A stretch of DNA of 64,000 nucleotides, from positions 1 through 64,000 of the forward strand of contig CAWFHK010000001.1 of NCBI GenBank assembly GCA_963815655.1, given 5' to 3'. The notes under the pieces are model-generated. The model was not told the origin of the DNA. It did not search any database and saw only the letters and a list, made by a program, of their open reading frames with translations. Of this stretch, positions 28,237 through 37,490 are shown piece after piece. Origin of the DNA: JAWOLE01 sp963815655 (GTDB taxonomy: Bacteria; Acidobacteriota; Thermoanaerobaculia; UBA5066; Gp7-AA6). Numbering within the stretch: position 1 is the first letter of the stretch; each line of letters starts with the position of its first letter. A program made the position numbers and the translations under genes.

Positions 28237-29651
28237 TGGCACGTCTGGCCCTGATCGAAAACGAAGCCGAATTGCGAGGTTCCCTGACGGGCATGCTCTC
28301 GCGCGGCGGGTATCCGCCCGAGGTGTTCGAGAGCGCCGAAGACTTTCTGGGGTCCGAATCGGTCTCGACCTTCGAAATGATCGTGACGGAGTTCCCGATG
28401 GAGGGAACCGAGGGAGCGGACATCCTGAAGGCCTGCCGGGCCGTGCCGGATCCGCCCGCCGTGCTCCTGGTGACGACCCCGGCGTCCGCCGGCGCCGCGC
28501 TCGAGGCGATGCGCCTGGGGGCCTCCGATTTCGTGACCAAGCCGGTGGACCCGAGAGAGCTCGTCCACCGCATCGGTCTGGTGCTGGAGTTGAAGCGCGT
28601 GCGGCGCGAGTGCCGGGCTCTGGCGGGCGAGGTGAGGCGCCGGCACGGCCTCGCTCCGCCGATCGGCGACAGCCCGATCATGGAGGACTTTCTCGCGCGC
28701 GCGCGCAAGGCCTCGGCGTCCTCCTCGACGGTGCTCATCCTGGGGGAGACCGGCATCGGAAAGGACGTCATCGCGCGATACATCCAGTCCACCGGGCCGC
28801 GCGCGGACAAGATCTACCTGACGATGAATTGCGCCGGGATTCCCGAGGGCCAGTTCGAGAGCGAGCTGTTCGGCCACGCCCGGGGAGCGTTTCCGGGGGC
28901 GCACAGCTCGAAGGCCGGCCTCTTCGAGGAGGCCCACGGCGGCACGCTCTTCTTAGACGAGATCGGCTCCATGGCGTTGCCGGCCCAGACGAACCTCCTC
29001 AAGGTCCTCGACGAGGGCGCGGTGCGGCGGCTCGGGGAGAAGCGGCCCACGAAGGTGGACGTACGTCTGATCGTGGCGACCAACCGCGACCTCGACAGCC
29101 TGATCGCCGCGGGGGAGTTCCGCGAGGACCTCTACTACCGGCTCTCGGTCGTGACGCTGGTCGTGCCCCCCCTGCGCAAGCGTCCCGAGGACATCGAGCC
29201 GCTGGCGCGCCTGTTCCTCGCGGAATCCGTCCGCCGGCACCGCAAGCTCCGGGTCTTCGCCCCCGGGACTCTGGAGCTCCTGCTGAGCTACTCCTACCCG
29301 GGCAACATCCGCGAGCTGCGCTACGCCATCGAACATGCCGGCATCCTGTCGGAAGACGGCCTGCTGCGCCCGGAGGACTTCCCCTTCGCCAGGGCGCGCG
29401 CGGCCGGCGCGGGAGCTTCCGTCGCGACGCGGCGGATCCGCACCCGTCCGATCGCGCAGGAGATCACCCCGGAACGGCTGGCGCAGGTCCTGAGGGAGCA
29501 GGGAGGCAACCGCGTGCGCGCCGCCCGCGCCCTCCAGATCAGCCGCGCGACCCTCTACCGGCTGCTCGACCGCGGGGAATCGAAGCCGGCGGGAGGCTCC
29601 GGGTCGGATCTGCGCGCCGCGACGGGAGAGGGGCGCGGGGCCGGCGACTAG
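28236..29651 (+). CDS. NtrC-family sigma-54 activator with atypical receiver
   Basis: The 471-residue protein has receiver (1-115), AAA+ (about 145-380) and Fis-type HTH (about 420-455) domains. Walker A is GETGIGKD and Walker B is GGTLFLDEIG. Two key positions are unusual. The phosphorylation site reads VTEFPM with Glu52 in place of Asp, and the acidic pocket reads ENE. The sigma-54 contact loop GAFTGA reads GAFPGA. Either change could alter signalling: Glu can mimic phospho-Asp, and the loop Thr is usually needed. The start ATG has GGGAG upstream. No partner kinase is adjacent. Confidence 0.88.
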   Translation: MARLALIENEAELRGSLTGMLSRGGYPPEVFESAEDFLGSESVSTFEMIVTEFPMEGTEGADILKACRAVPDPPAVLLVTTPASAGAALEAMRLGASDFVTKPVDPRELVHRIGLVLELKRVRRECRALAGEVRRRHGLAPPIGDSPIMEDFLARARKASASSSTVLILGETGIGKDVIARYIQSTGPRADKIYLTMNCAGIPEGQFESELFGHARGAFPGAHSSKAGLFEEAHGGTLFLDEIGSMALPAQTNLLKVLDEGAVRRLGEKRPTKVDVRLIVATNRDLDSLIAAGEFREDLYYRLSVVTLVVPPLRKRPEDIEPLARLFLAESVRRHRKLRVFAPGTLELLLSYSYPGNIRELRYAIEHAGILSEDGLLRPEDFPFARARAAGAGASVATRRIRTRPIAQEITPERLAQVLREQGGNRVRAARALQISRATLYRLLDRGESKPAGGSGSDLRAATGEGRGAGD

Positions 29652-29657
29652 GGAAGG

Positions 29658-30764
29658 CTAGAGGAAGCCCGCGGCGCGGGCGACCTTCCGTGTCAGAGTC
29701 GGGATGGCGGCGCGCTCGAGTTGCGGGCGCGTGAACCAGCGGGCACCGGAGATGACCGTGGAGGAAGGGACCGCCCGGCGTGAATCCGAGGCCGCCCGAA
29801 AGACCTCGATCCGGATGCGGCGGTTGACCGCCGTGTGCCTCGCGGTTCCCGCGGCGGCGTCTTCGAGCGCCAGGCCGAAAGCGCGGAGCTGTTTGGCGAG
29901 GCGCCGGCGAGCGGCCGCGGGAGATCCTCCCTCGGCGCAGGGAAACTCCCAGAGCCCGTCGAGAAGCCTCGCCCGGCGCCGGAGGAGTAGCGTCCGCTCC
30001 TCGCGCCGGACCCAGGCCGCCGCGAGGAAGACCTCGACCGGCCGCGGTTTCCTCGCGCGTCGCGGATAGTCCTCCGGAGATCCCCTGCGCCGGGCGGCGC
30101 AGTCATCCGCGAGCGGGCAGGAATCGCAGAGGGGACGTCTCGGGAGGCAGACGAGCTGGCCCAGGTCCATCAGCGCGGCGGTCAGCCTCGCGGGCGGCCC
30201 CGAGGAGAGGAGGCTCCGCGCCTGCCGCTCCACCGCGGCGCGGTGCTTCTTGCGCCCCGCGACGCCCCGGATCGCGAACAGCCGCGAGAAGACGCGCGTG
30301 ACGTTTGCGTCGGCCGCGGGCCCGCGCGAACCGAAGGCGAGGCAGGCCACGGCCGCCGCGGTGTAGTCGCCGAACCCGGGCAGCCGGCGCAGGACGGCGG
30401 GATCGCGGGGGATCCGGCCTCCGTGCTCCCGCTGGACCCGTCTGGCCGCGCGGTGAAGGTTGCGGGCGCGGGCGTAGTAGCCGAGACCCGACCACGCGGC
30501 CAGCACGCTCTCCTCGCGCGCGCGGGCGAGCGCCGGCAGGTCCGGGAACCTCGCGAGGAACCGCTCATACTTCCCGCGGACCGCCGCGACCGTCGTCTGC
30601 TGGAGCATGACCTCGGAGACCCAGATGCGGTACGGATCTTTCGTTCCTCGCCACGGAAGCTTCCTTCTCTGGAGTCGAGCCCACGCAAGGAGCTTCCGGC
30701 GAATCGAGGAATCGGATGATCGGGTGATCGGGTGATCGGGTGAACCAGGGTCTCGGTCAATCAC
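29658..30764 (-). CDS. mutY: A/G-specific adenine glycosylase
   Basis: The protein removes adenine mispaired with 8-oxoguanine. It shows LPWRG, SEVMLQQTTV with the catalytic Glu, the helix-hairpin-helix LPGFGDYTAAAV, the catalytic Asp in AADANVTRV, and the [4Fe-4S] ligands CLPRRPLCDSCPLADDC (C-x6-C-x2-C-x5-C). A C-terminal NUDIX-like domain follows. The first 20 residues (from GTG 30764) are translated from the octad repeat at 30711-30785, so the true start is uncertain and may lie within the repeat. Confidence 0.9.
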   Translation of the reverse strand: MIDRDPGSPDHPITRSSDSSIRRKLLAWARLQRRKLPWRGTKDPYRIWVSEVMLQQTTVAAVRGKYERFLARFPDLPALARAREESVLAAWSGLGYYARARNLHRAARRVQREHGGRIPRDPAVLRRLPGFGDYTAAAVACLAFGSRGPAADANVTRVFSRLFAIRGVAGRKKHRAAVERQARSLLSSGPPARLTAALMDLGQLVCLPRRPLCDSCPLADDCAARRRGSPEDYPRRARKPRPVEVFLAAAWVRREERTLLLRRRARLLDGLWEFPCAEGGSPAAARRRLAKQLRAFGLALEDAAAGTARHTAVNRRIRIEVFRAASDSRRAVPSSTVISGARWFTRPQLERAAIPTLTRKVARAAGFL

Positions 30765-30785
30765 CCGATCGCTCGATCACCCGAT
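30711..30785. repeat. octad hairpin element, ATCGGGTG family
   Basis: Four tandem 8-bp units (ATCGGATG then three ATCGGGTG, 30711-30742) face three inverted units (ATCACCCG, ATCGCTCG, ATCACCCG, 30760-30783) across 17 bp. It overlaps the annotated N-terminus of mutY and abuts the stop of the next minus-strand gene upstream (30786). A one-armed relative occurs at 32377-32408. Confidence 0.8.
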
Positions 30786-31901
30786 TCAGGACGCGACGGC
30801 GTCGCGGGGCGCGATCCAGCCGGGCTCGTGCATCAGGTCGGCGACGAACTTCTTTTCCGCCGCGCTGGGAAGGACCTCCGCCGCGTGCCTCTCGTACTCC
30901 TCGGGTGTCAGCCGCTCGCCGGTCACCGAATAGGTCTGGCCGGCGAACTCGCCGATGACGCGGTGGAACCTCATGTCGGGAGCCGTGAGCGGGGGAGTGC
31001 CGGCCGGCAGGTGCCGGCTGATGGATTGGAGGAGCCTCTCGACCTCCTGGCGATACATCTCCCGCGACAACTCGTTCAGGTGCGCCTTGTCGGGGTTCTC
31101 CGGCTGCTTCGCCTCGTCGTAGCGCCCCTTCAGTCCCCAAACGTAGAACCATTCGGCCGAGGAGGAAGAATCTTTCCCGAAGAGGTCGTACGCCGTCGAG
31201 AGCCACTTGTTGACGTACTTCTGCATGAGGGCCGGGGGGACCCTTCCCGCGCGGGCGATCCGCTGGAGCCCCATGTGCCCCGTCCCCATGTGGAACCCCT
31301 CTTCCTTGAGCATGGGCCCCATCGAGCGGGCGAGCGGCGCGAAACCGGAGGTCGAGAGCATGTTCAGCTGGAACTTGCCGTCGCGGTCCACGAACTCGGT
31401 GTACGTGAAGAAGTCCACCCAGTTGTCCACGTCCACGTTGAAGGAGCCGAGCAGGCGCGTGTTCTGCCACGAGCGCCGCTCGAGCAGCTTGCGCGCCTCG
31501 ACCTTGCCGGTCTCGCCGAAGTGGTTGACGAGAAGGTGGCACATCTGCCAGCCGTGCCGCATCTCCTCGACCATGATCCGGGACACGCTTTCGGTGTCGT
31601 AGTCGGAGGGCGAGGACTCCATCAAGTGGCGCTGCTGCTCGACGGAGGCGAACTCCGTGTCTCCCTGGTAGACGATGAGGTTGACGAGCGCGTCGCGGAT
31701 CGGCTGGTGCGGGATCTGGGTCACGCGTTCCCACTTTCTCTCGCCCCGGAAGTCGCCGAACTCGATCTCGTCGGTCTTCAGGTCTCCATATTTCGCGTCG
31801 AACGGAAAGTCGGCGAACGCGGGCGCGAGGCGCAGCCCGATCTCCTTCTGCCAGGAGCGGAACGCGTCGATCCAGTCGTCGAACGTGGCGATCTTTTTCA
31901 T
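30786..31901 (-). CDS. BoxB/PaaA-like di-iron oxygenase-family protein
   Basis: This 371-residue protein resembles the di-iron subunits of benzoyl-CoA and phenylacetyl-CoA epoxidases. It has GDTEFASVEQQRHL, VEEMRHGWQMCHLL and KEEGFHMGTGHM, whose Glu and His residues match the two metal-binding ExxH pairs. It is shorter than BoxB (about 475) and close to PaaA (about 310-330) in size. No reductase, CoA ligase or other box/paa gene is nearby, so aromatic catabolism is not established. A TATGAT box lies about 18 nt before the ATG. Confidence 0.78.
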   Translation of the reverse strand: MKKIATFDDWIDAFRSWQKEIGLRLAPAFADFPFDAKYGDLKTDEIEFGDFRGERKWERVTQIPHQPIRDALVNLIVYQGDTEFASVEQQRHLMESSPSDYDTESVSRIMVEEMRHGWQMCHLLVNHFGETGKVEARKLLERRSWQNTRLLGSFNVDVDNWVDFFTYTEFVDRDGKFQLNMLSTSGFAPLARSMGPMLKEEGFHMGTGHMGLQRIARAGRVPPALMQKYVNKWLSTAYDLFGKDSSSSAEWFYVWGLKGRYDEAKQPENPDKAHLNELSREMYRQEVERLLQSISRHLPAGTPPLTAPDMRFHRVIGEFAGQTYSVTGERLTPEEYERHAAEVLPSAAEKKFVADLMHEPGWIAPRDAVAS

Positions 31902-31951
31902 AATTTCATCAACATCTCTATCATAGCGGTTATGCCTGAGCGGGTGTCGTC

Positions 31952-32368
31952 ATGAACATCGACTGGGAGGGCCTCATCGTCGGCTTCGAGAGCCGCTCCC
32001 GGCAGATCACGCACTTCTTCGACCGGGAGACCGGCGACGTCGAGCAGGTGCTCGTGCGCGACGCGGAGCGGCACGCGCGTGTGTCCGCGGATCCCCGCTT
32101 CGTCGCGCTGCCTCGGGACCGGGGCGAGCGCAGCGTCGGAGACCTCGAGGAATTCCTGGCGCAATGCGAAGACGAGGCGTGCCGCCGCGAGCTGGGGCGG
32201 GCGCTGGCCGGCGCCGGCGCGGCCGCGGCGTACCGGGAGACGCTGATGAGGCACCCGAGGGAAGAGGCGAGGTTCTTCCAGTTCAAGGAGCACCAGGCCC
32301 TGAAGAGGGCGCAGGCCTGGCTTGCGGAGATCGGGATCGCTTTCGACAGGCCGCGGCGGGAAGCGTAG
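31952..32368 (+). CDS. UPF0158-family protein
   Basis: The 138-residue protein has the UPF0158 pattern: an N-terminal ITHFFDRETGDV segment at 18-30 and a C-terminal FFQFKEHQALKRAQAWLAEI helix near 108-127. The family has no established function. It is divergent from the BoxB-like gene with a 50-bp spacer. Confidence 0.75.
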   Translation: MNIDWEGLIVGFESRSRQITHFFDRETGDVEQVLVRDAERHARVSADPRFVALPRDRGERSVGDLEEFLAQCEDEACRRELGRALAGAGAAAAYRETLMRHPREEARFFQFKEHQALKRAQAWLAEIGIAFDRPRREA

Positions 32369-32376
32369 GAAGAACC

Positions 32377-32408
32377 GGGTGATCGAGCGATCGGGAGATC
32401 GGGCGATC
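32377..32408. repeat. octad direct repeat, GGGTGATC family
   Basis: Four tandem 8-bp units, GGGTGATC, GAGCGATC, GGGAGATC and GGGCGATC, begin 8 bp after the UPF0158 stop. The unit is the same as in the 30711-30785 element in a shifted register. No full inverted arm follows. Confidence 0.65.
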
Positions 32409-32435
32409 TCCGGGCACGATCCTCCGGAGGCCTCG

Positions 32436-33008
32436 GTGCCGCGCCTCGAACCGACGGGGCGCCTGGTCGGCCTCCCTCCATTGCGACTCGTCGACTCCCG
32501 CACGGGGCAGGCGCCCCGGCTGGCCACCGCCGTGCGCCTCGCGGCGCGCGGCGGGGCTCTGCTGGTCCGTTTCGACGGCCGCGACCGCGGCGTGGTCGCG
32601 ACCCTGACTGAAAGGGACGGCCCGCTCTGGAAGGAAGACGTGTTCGAGGTGTTCCTGGCGCCCGACGGGTCGCCGGGCGTCTACTACGAGTTCGAGGTCA
32701 ACCCGCTCGGCGCCTTGTTCGACGCGCGGATCGAGTCCCCCGACGGAAGACGCGAGACGATGCGGGCTGATGTCTCCTGGGCCTGTTCGGGATTCTCCGC
32801 CCGCGCCGGCCGCAGGGAGGGCCACTGGTGGGCGCTCTTCCGGATTCCTCTGGCCCCGCTCGGTCCGGGAGCCGCCGGCGGCTGGCGCGCCAACTTCTAT
32901 CGGATCGATCGCGGCGAGCCGGACGAGTATTCGGCCTGGAGTCCCACGCTCGCGGACCCTCCCGATTTCCACCGGCCGGAGCGGTTCGGCCGGCTGCGCC
33001 TGCCGTGA
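32436..33008 (+). CDS. carbohydrate-binding family 9-like protein
   Basis: The 190-residue protein has the CBM9-like beta-sandwich pattern: LLVRFDGRDRG, the LWKEDVFEVFLAPDG strand pair, YYEFEVNPLG and a final WSPTLADPPDFHRPERFG. Proteins of this type without a catalytic domain bind sugars or are of unknown role. GTG 32436 is chosen because CCGGAGG lies about 6 nt before it. No signal peptide is visible from this start. Confidence 0.78.
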   Translation: MPRLEPTGRLVGLPPLRLVDSRTGQAPRLATAVRLAARGGALLVRFDGRDRGVVATLTERDGPLWKEDVFEVFLAPDGSPGVYYEFEVNPLGALFDARIESPDGRRETMRADVSWACSGFSARAGRREGHWWALFRIPLAPLGPGAAGGWRANFYRIDRGEPDEYSAWSPTLADPPDFHRPERFGRLRLP

Positions 33009-33018
33009 CGCCGCCCGG

Positions 33019-33903
33019 TCATTTCAGCTTCCACTGCCGCGTGAGATTGAAGCCGAGGAAGTAGTCGTGGGGCCTGAAGGCCGGGATGGCGGACGCGCTG
33101 CGGAACTCGGAGGCCACGTACTGGTCCACGGTCGTGGCGCGGAGATTCCCGACGGTGAAGGCGAAGCGATGCCGCAGGACGGTCTTCTCGAGCGAGGCGA
33201 TCCAGCCCGCGCCCCGGGCTCCCCCCCGGCCGACCCTCGGCACGAACTCGCCGTGGAAGAAGACGGATCGGGTCGCGCCGATAGAGATCCCGAACGGCAC
33301 GTTCCAGACGTTGCTGTGGGGTCTCGGAAACTCGCCCTGGAGCGAGTGGGAGGTCTTCGACACGTAGGTCGGGACCGCGGTCAGTCGAACCCGGGACCCG
33401 AGCGAGACGGCCAGGACCGCCTGCGCGAAGAAGCCGCTGCGGTCCCGCAGGTTCTCCGCGGTCCGCCAGTCCTCGCCCGCGCGCAGGGAGAGCCGGGCCG
33501 CGCCGCGGGAAAAGAAGCGGTACTTCGCCGAAAGCTCATAGACCTCGAGCCCCCGCTGGGTGCTGGCCGACGTGGCGCCGCTCGAGCCGCAGAAACAGCG
33601 AGCCGGATCCCGCTCGAAGGAGACCTCCAGGTTCGGCAGCGGGGCGTAGGCCAACCCGAGCTTGATGTCGGCCGCCGAATCGAAGGAGAAGAGCGTGTGG
33701 ACGTCGCTGTCCTGGACCGGCTGAGAGAAGCGGTGCGTGACGAGAAGCGTCAGCGTTCCCTCTCTCGGCACGTCGGCGGAGGGAAGATTGACGATCACGC
33801 TCCCCTCCGGCGGGGGGATCGGAGCCGCGGAGGGGGCCTCCTGGGCAGCGACCGGCGCGGCGGCGGCAAGGATGAGCGGCGCGACCCTCCAGGCTGCTCT
33901 CAT
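33019..33903 (-). CDS. secreted beta-barrel protein (DUF5777-like)
   Basis: The 294-residue protein has a signal peptide (MRAAWRVAPLILAAAAPVAAQ) and then alternating beta-strand sequence ending in the aromatic FNLTRQWKLK, typical of an outer-membrane barrel. Early segments VNLPSADVPREGTL and VTHRFSQPV resemble DUF5777. A TATACT box lies 13 nt before the ATG. Its function is unknown. Two cysteines (CFC) near residue 105 are unusual for such a barrel. Confidence 0.7.
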   Translation of the reverse strand: MRAAWRVAPLILAAAAPVAAQEAPSAAPIPPPEGSVIVNLPSADVPREGTLTLLVTHRFSQPVQDSDVHTLFSFDSAADIKLGLAYAPLPNLEVSFERDPARCFCGSSGATSASTQRGLEVYELSAKYRFFSRGAARLSLRAGEDWRTAENLRDRSGFFAQAVLAVSLGSRVRLTAVPTYVSKTSHSLQGEFPRPHSNVWNVPFGISIGATRSVFFHGEFVPRVGRGGARGAGWIASLEKTVLRHRFAFTVGNLRATTVDQYVASEFRSASAIPAFRPHDYFLGFNLTRQWKLK

Positions 33904-33947
33904 GGCGGGCGCGGAGTATAGCCGCGCCGTCCCGGTCCCCCCGGTCT

Positions 33948-36413
33948 TCACGGATTCTTGAGCTGGGGCGGCGGGGCCTCGAGAACCTCGCGGACTTTCC
34001 GAGCGAGGGCGTTGGGAGTGAACGGCTTCTGAAGGAACGCCGTGCCCGGGTCGAGGATTCCCTGGTGGCCGATCGCGTCGTTGGTGTAGCCGGAGACGAA
34101 GAGCACCTTCATGTCCGGACGCGTCGGGCTCAACCGCTCGGCCAGCTGCAGGCCGCTCATCCCGGGCATCACGACGTCGGTCACCATGAGCTGGATCGGT
34201 CCCTTGAACTCCCGCGCGACCGCCAGGGCCTCGTCGGGGTTGGCGGCCGTGACGACCGTGTACCCCTGGGTCTTCAGGATCCGCTGCACGAGCGAGCGCA
34301 CCTCCGGCTCGTCCTCGACGAGAAGGACCGTCTCGTCGCCCGGGTGGATCGGCGGCGAGGCCTTGCGCTCCACGACCTCCGAGACGGGCTCGTCCACGCG
34401 CGGAAGGAAGAGCTGGAACGTCGTGCCGTGCCCGACCTCGCTGTCGCACCAGAGATAGCCCCCGCTCTGCTTGACGATCCCGTACGTCGTCGAGAGCCCG
34501 AGACCCGTCCCCTTCCCGCGCTCCTTCGTCGTGAAGAAGGGCTCGAAGAGGCGCGCCTTGACGTCCTCGCTGATCCCGATTCCCGTGTCGCTCACGGAGA
34601 CCCGGACGTAGGAGCCCGGCTGGGTGGGAACGTGGCTGCGGACGAAGTCCTCGTCGAGCTCGGCGTTCGACGTCTCGATCGCCAGCGTCCCTCCGCTCGG
34701 CATCGCGTCGCGCGCGTTCAGGACCATGTTCAGGATGGCCTGCTCGATCTGGCCCGGGTCGGCCTTGACCTTCCAGAGGTCCGGGGCCTTCCGGGTGTTC
34801 AGCTCGATGTGCTCGCCGATCAGCCGGCGCAGCATCCGCTCGATGTCCGACACGACGACGTTGACGTCGAGCACCTTGGGCTCGAGGACCTGCCGCCGGC
34901 TGAAGGCGAGCAGCTGCTGCGTCAGCGAGGCCGCCCGCTCTCCGGCCTTGCGGATCTCCTCGGCGTGGCTGCGCCGCAGGTCCTCGGGGGGAAGCTCTCC
35001 GAGCAGGAGCTCGCTGTAGCCGGTGATCGCCGTCAGGAGGTTGTTGAAGTCGTGAGCGATTCCGCCGGCGAGCTGTCCGACGGCCTCCATCTTCTGGGCC
35101 TGAACGAGCTGTTCCTGGAGGCGCCTCTTCTCCTCTTCGCTCTTCTGGCGGTCCGAGATGTCATGGACGAATCCTTCGAAATACCGCGTCGTCCCGTCCG
35201 CGTTGCGGACGGCCCGGGCGTCGAGCTCGAGCCAGATCGGGGTCCCGTCCTTCCGCTTCCAGCGCACCTCCTGCCGGTGAGGCCTTCCCGAGGGCTCGAA
35301 CCGCGCGATGAGGTCGAGCCGCTCCGCGGGGTCCCAGTAGATCTCGTCGAGGTTGTGCCGGAGGAGGTCGTCGGGGGAGTCGTAGACGAGGATCTCGGCG
35401 AGCGGCGCGTTGACGGTGATCAGCGACCCGTCTCGGCGCGACTGGTAGATGCCGACCGTGGCGAAATCGAAGATGTCGCGGTACTTCTGCTCCGACTGCC
35501 GCAGCGCTTCCTCCGCCCGCATCCTCGCCGTGACGTCGGTGGCGAGCACGAGCTGCGACGGGCGACCGGTGAAGAGGAGAGGGTGCGAGGCGATCTCCAC
35601 CGCGATTTCGGCTCCGTCCTTCTTGCGGTGACGCCAGACGCCGGCTCTCTGGAACTCGTCGGACTGCGTCGCGAGATTCTGCAGGAGCGCGGGGAAGTTC
35701 TCGGCCGGCCGGATGTCGCGGATCGTCATCGCGAGGAATTCCTTCCGCGTGTAGCCGTAATGCCGGCAGGCGGCGTCGTTGACGGCGAGGAAGGCCAGGG
35801 TCTCGTTGTCGAAGACCCACATCGGCTGCGGGTTGGTCTCGAAGAGAAGGCGGTAGCGCTCCTCGGACTCGCGCAGCGCCAGCTCGGCCCGCCGGCGGTC
35901 GGTGATGTCGCGCAGGATCGCCTGGGTCGCGGCCTTCCCCTGGAACGTCATCCGAGCGGGAGTGACCTCCATCTCGAAGCGAGAGCCGTCCTCCTTCAGC
36001 CCGACGACCTCGTGCCGCTCCGGGGGGCCGCTCGCGGCGGAACCGCCGAGGATCGTGGCCAGCGCTTCCCGCGACTCCGGGACGGCCAGTTCGAGGACGC
36101 TCTTCCCGGACCATTCGTCCTCGCGGGTCCACAGGAAGATCTTCATCGCGGCGGGGTTGGCGAAGACGATGTGCCCCTCGACCTCGGCGACGACCCCTTC
36201 GCGGGCCTGCTCGAGGAGGGTCCGGTAGCGCGCGTCCCGCTCCGCGATGTCCCGGTAGTGCCGGACGTTGATCTCGAGCAGCGCCTTGTAGCTGGCATCG
36301 CGGTCCGAGAGGTCCTGCCGGTACCGGCCGCGCAGCCGCAGCCAGGCCGCGAGCGGCAGCGCTCCGGCGAACGCGAACAGCGCGAGCAGGATGGCGAACG
36401 TCGAGGTCGTCAC
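33948..36413 (-). CDS. hybrid sensor histidine kinase with PAS domains
   Basis: The 821-residue protein has one N-terminal membrane helix (about 5-25), three PAS domains (about 60-180, 185-305 and 310-430), a HisKA domain with phospho-acceptor GGIAHDFNNLL, an HATPase_c domain (N box LNMVLNARDAMPSGG, G1 DTGIGI, G2 GKGTGLGL) and a C-terminal receiver with VTDVVMPGMSG. It starts at GTG 36413, overlapping the fabH stop (GTGA). No dedicated output regulator is adjacent. The signal is unknown. Confidence 0.9.
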   Translation of the reverse strand: MTTSTFAILLALFAFAGALPLAAWLRLRGRYRQDLSDRDASYKALLEINVRHYRDIAERDARYRTLLEQAREGVVAEVEGHIVFANPAAMKIFLWTREDEWSGKSVLELAVPESREALATILGGSAASGPPERHEVVGLKEDGSRFEMEVTPARMTFQGKAATQAILRDITDRRRAELALRESEERYRLLFETNPQPMWVFDNETLAFLAVNDAACRHYGYTRKEFLAMTIRDIRPAENFPALLQNLATQSDEFQRAGVWRHRKKDGAEIAVEIASHPLLFTGRPSQLVLATDVTARMRAEEALRQSEQKYRDIFDFATVGIYQSRRDGSLITVNAPLAEILVYDSPDDLLRHNLDEIYWDPAERLDLIARFEPSGRPHRQEVRWKRKDGTPIWLELDARAVRNADGTTRYFEGFVHDISDRQKSEEEKRRLQEQLVQAQKMEAVGQLAGGIAHDFNNLLTAITGYSELLLGELPPEDLRRSHAEEIRKAGERAASLTQQLLAFSRRQVLEPKVLDVNVVVSDIERMLRRLIGEHIELNTRKAPDLWKVKADPGQIEQAILNMVLNARDAMPSGGTLAIETSNAELDEDFVRSHVPTQPGSYVRVSVSDTGIGISEDVKARLFEPFFTTKERGKGTGLGLSTTYGIVKQSGGYLWCDSEVGHGTTFQLFLPRVDEPVSEVVERKASPPIHPGDETVLLVEDEPEVRSLVQRILKTQGYTVVTAANPDEALAVAREFKGPIQLMVTDVVMPGMSGLQLAERLSPTRPDMKVLFVSGYTNDAIGHQGILDPGTAFLQKPFTPNALARKVREVLEAPPPQLKNP

Positions 36414-37483
36414 GCGCGCAGGAGCCCGGCTCCCCAGTGAAGTCCCGCGCCGAGGGCGGTGAAGCACACGAGGTCCCCCGGCCGGATCCTCCCGGCCCGC
36501 CTCGCCTCGTGGAAGACGAGCGGGAGCGTGGCCGCGGTCGTGTTGCCGTACTTCTGGATGTTGTTGAACACCTTCTCGTCCGGCAGGCCGAGGCTCTTCT
36601 GGACCGCCTCGTTGATGCGCAGGTTCGCCTGGTGCATCAAGAGAAGGGAGAGGTCCGCGAGCGCCAGCCCGTGTTTCGCGAGCGTCTCCTCGACGATCCG
36701 CGGCATGGCGGTCGTCGCGAGCCGAAAGACCTGGCGCCCCTCGACGATCGGGATGGTCTGGTTCTTCGCGAACATCTCCGGGGAGAAGTACGGGAAGCTC
36801 GCCGATCCGCCCCCCGGCACGTAGAGCTTGTCCCAGTGCGCCCCGTCGGTGCGCATCTCGAAGCCGAGGAAGCCCCGCCCCTGGCCCGAATCGTCCGCCT
36901 CCAGAACGAAGGCGCCGCCCGCGTCGCCGAAGATGACGGCGCGATCGCGGTGGGCGGTTCCCCAGGCGTGGGCCTCGGGGGCGACGGGGCCGTCCGAATC
37001 GCCGAAGAGGATCGCCCACTCGGCTTCCGACCAGGGAAAGAGCGACGCGTGGCACTCGGCTCCCACCAGGAGCACGCGGCGGTAGGTCCCGGAGCGGATG
37101 AACGCGTCCGCGACGTGCAGCCCCGAGAGGAAGCCGGCGCACTGCATCCGGATGTCGAGGGCATGGGTCTTCGAGAGGCCGAGGCGGGTCGCGAGGAGGC
37201 CGCCGTTTCCCGGAAAGTAGTGGGCGGGCGTCATCGTCGCGAACACGATCAGGTCGAGGTCTCCGGCCTCGATCGCGGCGTCGGCGAGGGCGCGCCTGGC
37301 CGCTTCGAGCCCGAGGTCCACCGAGGAGACGCCCTTGCGGGCCAGGCGGCGTTCCTCGATGCCGGTGCGCTGGCGAATCCACTCGTCGTTGGTGTCCATC
37401 AGGCGCGACATCCGCGCGTTGGTGACGACGCCCTCGGGCACGAACATGCCCGAGCCCCGGATAACCGTGTTTGGGGAGTTCAC
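36410..37483 (-). CDS. fabH: beta-ketoacyl-ACP synthase III family protein
   Basis: The 357-residue protein carries the KASIII triad: Cys115 (IRMQCAGFLSG), His in LLMHQANLRI and Asn in KYGNTTAAT. It is about 30 residues longer than E. coli FabH, with an insert around 150-165. It may start fatty acid chains or condense a special starter. No other fab gene is beside it. It starts at GTG, and a near-consensus promoter lies only 7 nt upstream, so the mRNA is likely leaderless. Translation is coupled to the sensor kinase. Confidence 0.88.
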   Translation of the reverse strand: MNSPNTVIRGSGMFVPEGVVTNARMSRLMDTNDEWIRQRTGIEERRLARKGVSSVDLGLEAARRALADAAIEAGDLDLIVFATMTPAHYFPGNGGLLATRLGLSKTHALDIRMQCAGFLSGLHVADAFIRSGTYRRVLLVGAECHASLFPWSEAEWAILFGDSDGPVAPEAHAWGTAHRDRAVIFGDAGGAFVLEADDSGQGRGFLGFEMRTDGAHWDKLYVPGGGSASFPYFSPEMFAKNQTIPIVEGRQVFRLATTAMPRIVEETLAKHGLALADLSLLLMHQANLRINEAVQKSLGLPDEKVFNNIQKYGNTTAATLPLVFHEARRAGRIRPGDLVCFTALGAGLHWGAGLLRA

Positions 37484-37490
37484 TTCCGAA

